A DNA stretch of 64,000 bases from Desulfobacteraceae bacterium (lineage in GTDB: Bacteria > Desulfobacterota > Desulfobacteria > Desulfobacterales > Desulfosalsimonadaceae): NCBI GenBank assembly GCA_021737045.1, contig JAIPES010000001.1, positions 21,589-85,588 on the forward strand, written 5' to 3'. Both the position numbers and the translations under genes were made by a program. Positions 37,702-46,947 of the stretch are shown here, piece after piece. The notes beneath the pieces were generated by a model. It did not search any database, was not told the origin of the DNA, and saw nothing but the letters and a program-made list of their open reading frames with translations. Every line of letters begins with the position of its first letter. The stretch's first letter is position 1.

Positions 37702-38574
37702 ATGAATTTTAAGAAGAAGTTGTCAGCAGCTGAATTCGTGGTGCTTGCCGAGATGAATACCCCCAAGGGCGTGGATATCTCGGAGCTCGTGACCAATGCC
37801 AGGCGAGTAAAAGACCGGGTGGATGCCGTGGTGGTGCCGGACATGGACAACGGGGTGATGCGCATGAGCGCCCTGGCCGGGGGAGCATTGCTTCGCCGCG
37901 AGGGTCTGGAAACCGTCGTGCATGTCTATGGCCGGGATAAAAACCGGATGGCCCTGCAGGGAGATCTCCTGGCGGCATATGTACTGGGCATTCCCCACCT
38001 GCTGGTGGTCCCGGCCGAGCCCATGTCAAACGGCGACCACCGTGAAGCCGTAACCGTTGACGACCTTGATGAGTCCGGGATTCTGCAAATGATCCGCTCC
38101 CTGCGCGAGGGCGTGGATTTGTCCGGCTTTGATCTCAAAGGAGCGCCGGATTTTACCTCGGGATGTGCCATGGCCCAGGTGGCAGACGACAGCGGTCTGG
38201 ACCAGGAGATCGAGACCGTAAAACGGAAAGTCGAGGCCGGCGCCCAGTACATTGTCACCCCGCCGGTGTTTGATCTGGCCGCCTACGGCCGGATCGCGGA
38301 TGCGTTAAAGCCCCTGGGCGTGCCGGTGATCGCCACGGTGTTTTTGCTGAAAAACGTTGGCATGGCCCGATATATGTCCATTCATGATCCGGGTTCCCGG
38401 ATTTCCGAGGACATGATCCGGCGCATCCGCAAGGCCCCGGACCGGGAGGCTGAATGTATCCGCATGGCCGGCGAAACTGCGGCGGAACTGAAAAAAATGG
38501 TTCAGGGCATCAAGATTGCCACCCTGGGCTGGGAACACCGGTTGCCCGATATCCTGGCCAGCGCCGGGCTCTAG
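37702..38574 (+). CDS. Methylenetetrahydrofolate reductase (MetF)-like, paralog 1
   Basis: VVLAEMNTPKGVDISELVTNARRVKDRVDAVVVPDMDNGVMRMSALAGGALLRREGLETVVHVYGRDKNRMALQGDLLAAYVLGI. Confidence 0.85.
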   Translation: MNFKKKLSAAEFVVLAEMNTPKGVDISELVTNARRVKDRVDAVVVPDMDNGVMRMSALAGGALLRREGLETVVHVYGRDKNRMALQGDLLAAYVLGIPHLLVVPAEPMSNGDHREAVTVDDLDESGILQMIRSLREGVDLSGFDLKGAPDFTSGCAMAQVADDSGLDQEIETVKRKVEAGAQYIVTPPVFDLAAYGRIADALKPLGVPVIATVFLLKNVGMARYMSIHDPGSRISEDMIRRIRKAPDREAECIRMAGETAAELKKMVQGIKIATLGWEHRLPDILASAGL

Positions 38575-38662
38575 GCAGAAAGCCGGATTGTCAGTCGGCC
38601 GGGTGCCGGCTGACCGCGTTTGAAATGCGGCAATCCAAATCATGCTATCAATGGGGGAACCC

Positions 38663-41600
38663 ATGCAGGAATATACGGATATGAATACCAGAGAAACGGA
38701 CAAACAAAGCGTGCTGGTGATCGGCGGGGGCGTGGGCGGCATTCGTGCCGCCCTGGACCTGGCCGAGTCGCGGCGCGATGTGGTTCTCATTGATAAATCC
38801 TATTCCATTGGCGGGCTGATGACCCGCCTGGACCGGACTTTTCCCACCAACAACTGCGATCTGTGCACCATCTCACCCCATTTGTCCGAAAGCGGCCGGC
38901 AGCTTCGCCTGGATTTAAAACCCATGACCGTTGTGGAACAGGTGGAGGGCCAGGCCGGTGATTTCAGGGTCACGATCCGGACGCTGCCCCGCTACATTGA
39001 TGTGGAAAAATGTACTGCCTGCGGTGAGTGTGCGGAAAAATTTCCGGACTGGATCCGCTTTACCCCGGGCCTGGATCCAAGGGCGCCCACATGCATGCGC
39101 TATCCCCAGGCAACACCGTATGCATTTTCCGTGGATGCCGATAAGGTCACGGATTTTGACGCACTGCAGAAGGCCTGTAAAGTCGGGGCCATTATCACGG
39201 ATGACAAGGAAAAAACAGAGACCCTGTCTGTGGCTTCCATTATCCTTTCCACAGGCGCTGAATTATTTGATCCGGCGGTGCTGGACAATTTCGGCGGCGG
39301 CCAGTTTCCCAACGTGGTGACCGGCCTGGAATACGAACGGCTCATGTCCGCCTCCGGACCCACTTTGGGCCAGCTGGCCCGGCCCTCGGACAACAAGCGG
39401 CCGGCCCGGGTGGCATGGATTCAGTGCGTGGGATCCCGGGGCATCAATCGCCAGGACGTGCCCTATTGCTCCAGCGTCTGCTGCATGTATGCCTTAAAGG
39501 AGGCCATTGTCACCAAGGAGCGCTTTGCCGAAGATATCGAGGCCAGCATCTTTTACATGGACATGCGGACCTGCGGCAAGGATTATGAGCTGTATCTTAA
39601 CCGGGCGGTAAACGAATACGGTGTGAATCTGGTCCGGTCCCGGCCCCATTCCGTGGTTGAAGATCCGGAAACCGGCAACCTGGTCATCACCTATGCCACA
39701 GACGACGATGAGCGCCACAAGACCGAGGTCTTTGACATGGTGGTGCTTTCCACCGGCTTTCGAATTCCGGCCAGCACCCGGGAACTCGCCGGCCGCCTGG
39801 GCATTGATCTCAATGAACACGGCTATGCGCAGACCAGCGGATTTTCTCCGGTGGCCACATCGCGTCCGGGCATTTATGTCTGTGGTGTGAGCGAAAGCCC
39901 CAAGGATATTCCCGAAACCATGATTCAGGCCAGCGCGGCAGCGGCCATGGCCGGAACACAACTGCACCTGGAACAAGATACCGGGGCGGAAGAAGAGGAT
40001 TTCCCTCCGGAAATCGATGTATCCGGCCAGGATCCCCGGGTGGGGGTGTTTGTTTGCGACTGCGGCCCCAACATCGGTGATGTGATCACGGTTTCCGCAC
40101 TCGTGGAAGAGGTCCGTTCCTTTCCCGGGGTGGCCTATGCCGAAGCCGTGGGCTATGGATGCAGCAAGGAATCCATGGACAAAATGGAATCCCTGATCCG
40201 GGAGCACGGGTTAAACCGCGTGGTTATCGGCGGATGTTCACCACGGACCCATGAAACCAAGTTCCAGGACATGATGCGTTGCTGCGGCTTAAACAAGTAC
40301 CTGGTGGAAATCGTCAATATCCGGGACCAGGATACCTGGGTGCATACGGACCGGCCGGCGGATGCCACCCGCAAGGCTGTAAAAATGCTGGAAATGGGAG
40401 TTCACGCGGTGGCCCGGGCGCATCCGCTCATGGAGCATTCCCTGCCCATGAATCAAAACGTGTTGGTGGTCGGCGGCGGGGTCACCGGAATGAATGCCGC
40501 CCTGATTCTGTCGGATCAGGGATTCCGGGTTTATCTGGTGGAGCGTGAAGCCCGGCTCGGCGGCATTGCCAGAAATATCCGCGCCACCCTGGAAGGCGAC
40601 GATGTGGGCCGGTATATCACTGAACTGGCGGAAAAAGTGACGGCAGACCAGAGAATTCAGGTGCTGACCCAGTCAATCATCGTGGATCACAAGGGCATGC
40701 CCGGCCGGTTTACCACCGGCATCCAGACCGGCCCGCGGATGCACTACATGCAGATCGAGCACGGGGTGAGCATCCTTGCCACCGGTGCTCTGGCCAACCG
40801 GCCCGGGCAATACCTGCTCGGAGAAGACGACCGGGTCATGACCCAGCTGGATATGGATGCAAAAATCGCAGATGATCCGGAATCCGTCCGTAGCATGGAA
40901 CAGGCGGTGATGATTCAGTGCGTTGGCTCCAGGGAGCCGGGCAATCCCAATTGTTCGCGCATCTGCTGTCAGAGCGCCATTAAAAACGCCCTGCGGATGA
41001 AAAACCTCAATCCGGATATGCAGATTTATGTGTTATACAGGGATATGCGCACTTACGGCTTCCAGGAGGATTATTACCGGGAGGCAAGAAAGCAGGGCGT
41101 GAAATTTATCCGCTATGAACCCGAAAGGCGGCCGGAAGTCAGGGCGGATAAGGACGACCTGGCCGTTTGCGTCTACGATGAAGTCCTTGGCCGTTCTCTT
41201 GAGATTTCCGCTGATGCCCTTGTCCTGAGTACCGGTCTGATTGCCGACGATGAAACCACTGAGGATCTCTCGGTGATGTTTCATTTGCCCCGCTCAGATG
41301 ACGGATATTTCCTGGAGGATCATGTCAAGCTGCGGCCCACGGACATGTCCGTGCGCGGCTTTTTCGTGGCCGGCACGGCCCATGCGCCCAAATCCATTCG
41401 CGAAAGCATCACCCAGGCCCAGGCCGCAGCCGGCCGGGCCCAGACTTTGCTGGCAAAGCAGTGGATCAACCTGGGGGCGTCAGTGGCAAAGGTGGAAGGC
41501 GATAAATGCGCTGCATGCCTGATATGCGTCCGGGTCTGCCCCTATAACGTGCCTTATATCAATGCAGAAGGCTATTCGGAAATCGATCCGGCCAGGTGCC

Positions 41601-41713
41601 ACGGCTGCGGTACCTGCGTGGCGGATTGCCCTGCCCGGGCCATACAGCTCATGCAGTATGAAGATGATCAGATACTGGCCAAACTCGATGGGCTATTTGA
41701 GAGGATGAACTGA
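38663..41713 (+). CDS. HdrA-like FAD/Fe-S protein with duplicated flavin domain
   Basis: N-terminal VLVIGGGVGGIRAALDLAES with TFPTNNCDLCTISPHLSE and CTACGECAEKFP, then VGVFVCDCGPNIGDVI and a second VLVVGGGVTGMNAALILSDQG; C-terminal CAACLICVRVCP and CHGCGTCVADCP ferredoxin motifs. Confidence 0.92.
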   Translation: MQEYTDMNTRETDKQSVLVIGGGVGGIRAALDLAESRRDVVLIDKSYSIGGLMTRLDRTFPTNNCDLCTISPHLSESGRQLRLDLKPMTVVEQVEGQAGDFRVTIRTLPRYIDVEKCTACGECAEKFPDWIRFTPGLDPRAPTCMRYPQATPYAFSVDADKVTDFDALQKACKVGAIITDDKEKTETLSVASIILSTGAELFDPAVLDNFGGGQFPNVVTGLEYERLMSASGPTLGQLARPSDNKRPARVAWIQCVGSRGINRQDVPYCSSVCCMYALKEAIVTKERFAEDIEASIFYMDMRTCGKDYELYLNRAVNEYGVNLVRSRPHSVVEDPETGNLVITYATDDDERHKTEVFDMVVLSTGFRIPASTRELAGRLGIDLNEHGYAQTSGFSPVATSRPGIYVCGVSESPKDIPETMIQASAAAAMAGTQLHLEQDTGAEEEDFPPEIDVSGQDPRVGVFVCDCGPNIGDVITVSALVEEVRSFPGVAYAEAVGYGCSKESMDKMESLIREHGLNRVVIGGCSPRTHETKFQDMMRCCGLNKYLVEIVNIRDQDTWVHTDRPADATRKAVKMLEMGVHAVARAHPLMEHSLPMNQNVLVVGGGVTGMNAALILSDQGFRVYLVEREARLGGIARNIRATLEGDDVGRYITELAEKVTADQRIQVLTQSIIVDHKGMPGRFTTGIQTGPRMHYMQIEHGVSILATGALANRPGQYLLGEDDRVMTQLDMDAKIADDPESVRSMEQAVMIQCVGSREPGNPNCSRICCQSAIKNALRMKNLNPDMQIYVLYRDMRTYGFQEDYYREARKQGVKFIRYEPERRPEVRADKDDLAVCVYDEVLGRSLEISADALVLSTGLIADDETTEDLSVMFHLPRSDDGYFLEDHVKLRPTDMSVRGFFVAGTAHAPKSIRESITQAQAAAGRAQTLLAKQWINLGASVAKVEGDKCAACLICVRVCPYNVPYINAEGYSEIDPARCHGCGTCVADCPARAIQLMQYEDDQILAKLDGLFERMN

Positions 41714-42159
41714 TGACCGACTCCTTTGAACCCGAAATTGTTGCATTCTGCTGCCATTACTGCGCCTATACGGCCGCGGACATGGCCGGCAGCAAACGGA
41801 TTTCCTATCCGCCAAACGTCAAAATCATCCGCGTGCCGTGCACCGGCAAGGTTGATGCCATTCATATCATGAAGGCCCTGGAAAAGGGCGCTGATGGTGT
41901 CTATGTGGCCGGATGCCTGGAGGGGGACTGCCATTTCAAGACCGGCAATATCCGCGCGGCCCACCGGGTCAGGCGGGTTCAGGCGCTTTTGGAAGAAATC
42001 GGGGTGGAGCCCGAGCGGGTGGAAATGATCACCATGTCAGCCGGCATGGGAGAGCGATTTGCGAAAACAGCCCGGGATTTTACGGAAAAGATCCGGCAGC
42101 TCGGCCCCAGCCCGGTCAAAACCGCTGCCCGGGATTTTCGCCGGCGGGCGGTGAGTTAA
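41713..42159 (+). CDS. MvhD-like hydrogenase iron-sulfur subunit
   Basis: EIVAFCCHYCAYTAADMAGSKRISYPPNVKIIRVPCTGKVDAIHIMKALEKGADGVYVAGCLEGDCHFKTGN. Confidence 0.93.
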   Translation: MTDSFEPEIVAFCCHYCAYTAADMAGSKRISYPPNVKIIRVPCTGKVDAIHIMKALEKGADGVYVAGCLEGDCHFKTGNIRAAHRVRRVQALLEEIGVEPERVEMITMSAGMGERFAKTARDFTEKIRQLGPSPVKTAARDFRRRAVS

Positions 42160-42188
42160 TCATTGAAATCGAATCTGGAGACAAAAAG

Positions 42189-42857
42189 ATGATCACGGCT
42201 GTACGAAAACCCATGGAAGAGATTATCGCGTGTGTCGAACCTTATGACCGGATTCTTCTGGTTGGGTGCAATGAATGCGTCAGTGTGTGCTCGGCGGGCG
42301 GCCGAAAGGAAGTCGCGCTTCTGGCTTCGGCGCTGCATATGCATTTCATGAAACAGGGCAAAACCATGGATATCCGGGAGATTACCCTGGAACGCCAGTG
42401 CGACCCCGAGTACGTGGAAGAGCTTGTGACTTCCGTGGACGGGTCGGATGCCATTTTGTCCATGGCATGCGGCTGCGGGGTGCAGACAATCGCGGCCCGG
42501 TACCGGGAAAAGCCGGTATTTCCGGCGGTCAATACCACTTTTATGGGCGCATCCGAGCGCCAGGGGGTATGGTCGGAACGGTGCCAGGGGTGCGGAGACT
42601 GCGTGCTGGGCATTACCGGGGGGATCTGTCCCATTGCCCGCTGCTCCAAGCGCCTGATGAACGGCCCCTGCGGCGGTTCCACCAAGGGTAAGTGTGAAAT
42701 CGATGCCAACGTTGACTGCGCCTGGCAGTTGATCTGGGACCGGTTAAAAGCTTTGGGCCTGGAAAGGCGCATTGAAGATATCATGGAAGCCAAGGACTGG
42801 CGGACAAGCCGGGACGGCGGACCCCGTAAAATTATAAGAGAGGATCTGGCATCATGA
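42189..42857 (+). CDS. metV: MetV-like methylene-THF reductase C-terminal/zinc protein
   Basis: ILLVGCNECVSVCSAGGRKEVALLASAL...CQGCGDCVLGITGGICPIARCSKRLMNGPCGGSTKGKCE. Confidence 0.9.
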   Translation: MITAVRKPMEEIIACVEPYDRILLVGCNECVSVCSAGGRKEVALLASALHMHFMKQGKTMDIREITLERQCDPEYVEELVTSVDGSDAILSMACGCGVQTIAARYREKPVFPAVNTTFMGASERQGVWSERCQGCGDCVLGITGGICPIARCSKRLMNGPCGGSTKGKCEIDANVDCAWQLIWDRLKALGLERRIEDIMEAKDWRTSRDGGPRKIIREDLAS

Positions 42858-43777
42858 AAACCGAAAGCAGACTGGAGAAGGTACTGGCCTCGGGTGCGCT
42901 GGCGGTTACCTCCGAGTGCGGCCCGCCCAGGGGTGCGGTGCCCGAAAAGGTAAAGGAAAAGGCGGAACTGTTGCGGGGAAGCGTGGATGTGATCAATGTC
43001 ACTGACAACCAGACAGCCATGGTCAGAATGTCGAGCTGGGCCGCCGGCATTCTCATCCGCCAGCTCGGGCTTGATCCGGTGCTCCAGATGGTGACCCGGG
43101 ATCGCAATCGGCTGGCCATGCAGGCAGATATTATAGGTGCCTATTCACATGGCATCAATACTATGCTATGCTTATCAGGAGATCATCCGCATTTCGGCGA
43201 TCATCCCATGGCCTCCAATGTTTATGATCTCGATTCCGTGCAATTGATCCAGGCAGTGGTGAAAATGCGCGATGAAGGCAAATTCCAGGGGGGGAAAGAT
43301 ATCGACCATCCGCCGAAAATGTTTGTGGGCGCTGCGGCCAACCCCTTTGCCGATCCCTTTGAACTGCGGGTGATGCGGCTTGCCAAAAAGGTCAAGGCGG
43401 GCGTGGATTTTATCCAGACCCAGTGCATCTACAACCTGGACAAGTTTGAAACATGGATGAAGGGGGTCTGCGACCGGGGCCTGCATGAGCAGGTCTATAT
43501 CCTGGCCGGGATTACGCCCATGAAAACCGCGGGTATGGCCAGATACATGAAAAACCGGGTGCCCGGCATGGATGTGCCCGACGAGGTGGTCAAGCGAATG
43601 GAATCGGTTCCCAAGGAACAGCAGCCCGAAGAGGGTATAAAAATTGCCGTGGAAACCATCCAGCGCTTAAAAGAGGTCAAAGGCGTGGCCGGATTTCATA
43701 TCATGGCCATTGAATGGGAGGAAAAAGTTCCGGAAATCGTTGAAAAAGCGGGTCTTCTCCCCCGACCCGAAGTGTAG
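42854..43777 (+). CDS. metF: Methylenetetrahydrofolate reductase
   Basis: VTSECGPPRGAVPEKVKEKAELLRGSVDVINVTDNQTAMVRMSS...LCLSGDHPHFGDHP...KVKAGVDFIQTQCIYNLDKFETWM. Confidence 0.93.
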   Translation: MKTESRLEKVLASGALAVTSECGPPRGAVPEKVKEKAELLRGSVDVINVTDNQTAMVRMSSWAAGILIRQLGLDPVLQMVTRDRNRLAMQADIIGAYSHGINTMLCLSGDHPHFGDHPMASNVYDLDSVQLIQAVVKMRDEGKFQGGKDIDHPPKMFVGAAANPFADPFELRVMRLAKKVKAGVDFIQTQCIYNLDKFETWMKGVCDRGLHEQVYILAGITPMKTAGMARYMKNRVPGMDVPDEVVKRMESVPKEQQPEEGIKIAVETIQRLKEVKGVAGFHIMAIEWEEKVPEIVEKAGLLPRPEV

Positions 43778-43838
43778 CGGCCCTGGCTTGAAACCAGGCG
43801 GATAGCAAAAATTGACGAATCAGCAAGGAGCCGATCAG

Positions 43839-44225
43839 ATGAGTGAAAAATTTATTATGGTTGTCGATGATGATCCGGACTTGGTGGAGGCCGTCTCCAT
43901 GAAGCTCGAGTCCAAGCAATTCCGGGTCGCCAAAGCCTATGACGGTGAAGAGGCGATGGAGAAACTCAAAGGGGAAAAACCGGATCTGGTGATTCTCGAT
44001 GTGATGATGCCCCGGAAAAACGGCTGGGTGGTCTGCGACGAAATCAAAAACAACGATGCCACCAAAAATATCGTTGTGGTGATGCTCACCGCAGTGGGCG
44101 ATGCCGTTCAGAGCACGAGTTATACGCATCATGACGGCAAAACAACTCTGGCCGACGATTATGTGCCCAAGCCCATTGACATGGACAAGCTCATGGAAAT
44201 CGTGGATGATCATCTGGGCGCCTGA
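43839..44225 (+). CDS. Single-domain response regulator
   Basis: MVVDDDPDLVEAV...PDLVILDVMMPRKNGW...VPKPIDMDKLMEIV. Confidence 0.93.
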   Translation: MSEKFIMVVDDDPDLVEAVSMKLESKQFRVAKAYDGEEAMEKLKGEKPDLVILDVMMPRKNGWVVCDEIKNNDATKNIVVVMLTAVGDAVQSTSYTHHDGKTTLADDYVPKPIDMDKLMEIVDDHLGA

Positions 44226-44238
44226 TGCTTGATTTGAA

Positions 44239-45231
44239 ATGACTTTTATACGGATAAACGGTCTTCGAATGAGCGGTCGGTTTGCCCGGCTATACCAGGA
44301 AGTTGACGCTTCGGTTAATCAGGAGTCCGTTTATCTGTATCGGAAGCTGGCTGCCGATCGGATCAATATTGTTTTTTTGTCACTTGATTTTCTCCGGAAC
44401 CCCCGGCAGATTACCTGCATGGTGGCACCCGGCGCGGCACCGGCGGCAGCAGGTCAGGACCATGATCAGGGGGCGGCCGGATTGGTTTCCCTCTTTCCGC
44501 ACCGTTTTGATCCGGCTGCCATGGCGGTGGTGTTTGCTGCCCTGGGCCAAAGACAGATTCCATGGTACGCCATGGCCAGTTCCGGATCCATGCTCACGGT
44601 GGTCACGGATTATGCCGGCCAGCAGCAGGCCGCCGAAGCTTTGGCCGAATACATCCAGCTGCCCCCCGGCCATGGGCCCCTGCGCGTTCAACAGGATTAC
44701 GATGACATTGCCAGACGGTTAAAGAGCGCACCCGAGACCGTGGCCCAATATGTGGAAGCCCGGATCCGGACCTATGGCATTGCGGTCAAGACCGGCCTGA
44801 AGCTGTGCCGGATTGACTTTCATTCCCATGAGCAGGTTTTGCTGGGCCGGGCCCTGGAGGGCCTGGCAGCCGACAAGGCCGGTTTTGCCTATATAAGCGC
44901 AAACCGCGCAGCAGAAGGCCAGGGCCATTTGGCCGTGGCCCTGGATCCGGGACAAACCCTTGCCGATGCCCCGGATATTACCGCTCACCTGGCGCCCGCC
45001 CTTTGTTCCAGCCGATTGGAAATCCGTGAAAATGTTGAAATGCTTTGTTTCCATGGCCCGCATTTCGGCGATCGATATGGGATTGCGGACAAGGCGCTGG
45101 GCTGTCTGATAAATGCGGGCATTCCCGTCTGGTTGGCCGGGTGCGTGGGCGCAACCGTCTCCATCATTGTCCCTCCGGGCATGGCCGGGCCGGGGGTGGA
45201 AGCGCTTTCAACAACATTTGATCGGCCCTGA
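44239..45231 (+). CDS. Hypothetical protein, possibly ACT-like regulatory domains
   Basis: Aspartokinase-ACT-like pattern FARLYQEVDASVNQESVYLYRKLAADRINIVFLSLD; later MAVVFAALGQRQIPWYAMASSGSMLTVVTD; family uncertain. Confidence 0.5.
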   Translation: MTFIRINGLRMSGRFARLYQEVDASVNQESVYLYRKLAADRINIVFLSLDFLRNPRQITCMVAPGAAPAAAGQDHDQGAAGLVSLFPHRFDPAAMAVVFAALGQRQIPWYAMASSGSMLTVVTDYAGQQQAAEALAEYIQLPPGHGPLRVQQDYDDIARRLKSAPETVAQYVEARIRTYGIAVKTGLKLCRIDFHSHEQVLLGRALEGLAADKAGFAYISANRAAEGQGHLAVALDPGQTLADAPDITAHLAPALCSSRLEIRENVEMLCFHGPHFGDRYGIADKALGCLINAGIPVWLAGCVGATVSIIVPPGMAGPGVEALSTTFDRP

Positions 45232-45293
45232 CCGCCGGGGTCGCCCCGGGTGGCGTCCGAACAGGGGAACGGATACGATAATTGGATGCAGTG

Positions 45294-46781
45294 ATGAACA
45301 ACGTCGTTGACAAAGAGGAATTAAACTGGCGCCTGCGCGTGTTTGACTCCCTTTCCTATCCGACCCTGATCATACGACCGGATTACACCCTTGTCAGCGC
45401 CAATCAGAAATTTCTGGAACTGTTTGAGGAAGACCAGGAACGGATCCGGAATCAAAAATGCTACCATTTTTTTTACAAAAAAAATACGCCCTGCAAAGCC
45501 GAGGACTGCCCGGTGGTAAGGGTTTTAAACACCCATCAGGGCCAGACCGTGACATGGCGGAAGGAGGAACGCTGGGAGGATCGGGTTTTTTCCCCTATTC
45601 TCGATGATAACGGCGAGGTGGTCTATATCATTGAAAGCATTCGAGATGTTACCCGGGTCAAAATGCTTGAAAGCGAGCTTTCAGAAACCAAGGAGCTCAT
45701 TACCCGGGTGGTACAGAGTTCGGCCAGCGCCATTGTGGCAGCTGACCGCAAAGGCCGGATCCAGCTCATGAACCGTGCGGCCAAGGAGTTGTTCGGGGTG
45801 TTCAACAAGGAATGCTGGCCCTTTGATAACGCAGAGCAGCTTTATCCGCCGGGTAAGGCCAAGGAGATCATGAGCATGCTCAGAGATGAAACCATGGGGG
45901 GCAAGGGAAAGCTCTCCGGGGTGCCCGCCACTATCGTCAGCGCAGACGGTGAGGAAATTCCCGTGGAAATGAGCGCGGCCATTATCTATGACGACGATGA
46001 CAATGAATCGGCCACAATGGCCATATACAATGATCAGCGCAAAAAGCGCGAAATCGAAAAAAAGCTAAAGGAGGCTCAGCAGCAGCTGGCCCAGTCTGAG
46101 AAAATGGCCTCCCTGGGTCAGCTTGCAGCCGGCGTGGCCCATGAGATCAACAATCCGCTCACTGGTATTTTGATGTATTCGAGCATGGTGCTGGAGCATC
46201 TGGAACCCGGCAATCCCCTGAGACAGGATCTTGAATGCGTCATTGAGGATGCCAACCGGTGCAAGGAAATCGTCAAAAGCCTGCTGGTCTACAGCCGGAG
46301 CACGGATTCGCGCCGTCAGATCATTCATATCAACAAGCTGGTGGAGCAAAGCTTCCGCCTTACCCGGGACCAGAAGATTTTCCGCAACATCTGCATTCAA
46401 AAAGAATTGGACCACGAGATGATGCTGATCAACGTGGATACCAACAAGCTCAGTCAGGTGGTTATCAACCTGATTATCAATGCCGCCGATGCCATGGGCG
46501 GCAGGGGTGAACTCACTGTGCGCACTTATCGGAACAAATCAGCCCAAAAGGTTTTTCTGGAAATTGCCGATACCGGCCCGGGCATTGCTGAAGAAAATCT
46601 CAACAAGATATTTGACCCCTTTTTTTCCACAAAGCCAAAGGGCAAAAGCACCGGCCTGGGCTTAAGCATTGCCTACGGCATTGTGGAGCAACACGGCGGC
46701 CGGATTTCCGTTAAACAAACCGGGCCGGAGGGCACAACGTTTCTGCTGGAACTGCCCCAGTATATCCCGGCAGAAAGTTGA
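45294..46781 (+). CDS. PAS-domain sensor histidine kinase
   Basis: Two PAS-like regions, H-box LAAGVAHEINNPLTGI, N-box VVINLIINAADAM, G-boxes. Confidence 0.95.
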   Translation: MNNVVDKEELNWRLRVFDSLSYPTLIIRPDYTLVSANQKFLELFEEDQERIRNQKCYHFFYKKNTPCKAEDCPVVRVLNTHQGQTVTWRKEERWEDRVFSPILDDNGEVVYIIESIRDVTRVKMLESELSETKELITRVVQSSASAIVAADRKGRIQLMNRAAKELFGVFNKECWPFDNAEQLYPPGKAKEIMSMLRDETMGGKGKLSGVPATIVSADGEEIPVEMSAAIIYDDDDNESATMAIYNDQRKKREIEKKLKEAQQQLAQSEKMASLGQLAAGVAHEINNPLTGILMYSSMVLEHLEPGNPLRQDLECVIEDANRCKEIVKSLLVYSRSTDSRRQIIHINKLVEQSFRLTRDQKIFRNICIQKELDHEMMLINVDTNKLSQVVINLIINAADAMGGRGELTVRTYRNKSAQKVFLEIADTGPGIAEENLNKIFDPFFSTKPKGKSTGLGLSIAYGIVEQHGGRISVKQTGPEGTTFLLELPQYIPAES

Positions 46782-46904
46782 TGGCACCGCAAAAAGTCCA
46801 ATATCTGCGTTACGCGCAATTTCCCGGAACTTCACATACGGATAACTATTCTGCATTCTTCGAAATTGCGCAAGTCTTGATCTTGAACTTTTTACGGCGC
46901 CATC
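46780..46904 (-). mobile_element. 125-bp MITE-like hairpin element, copy B
   Basis: GATGGCACCGCAAAAAGTCC...GCGCAATTTC...GAAATTGCGC...GAACTTTTTACGGCGCCATC; overlaps the histidine-kinase stop codon. Confidence 0.75.
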
Positions 46905-46947
46905 TATAATCAGACTTTTACGGGCGCATCAACGTTAAGAGGAAAAA

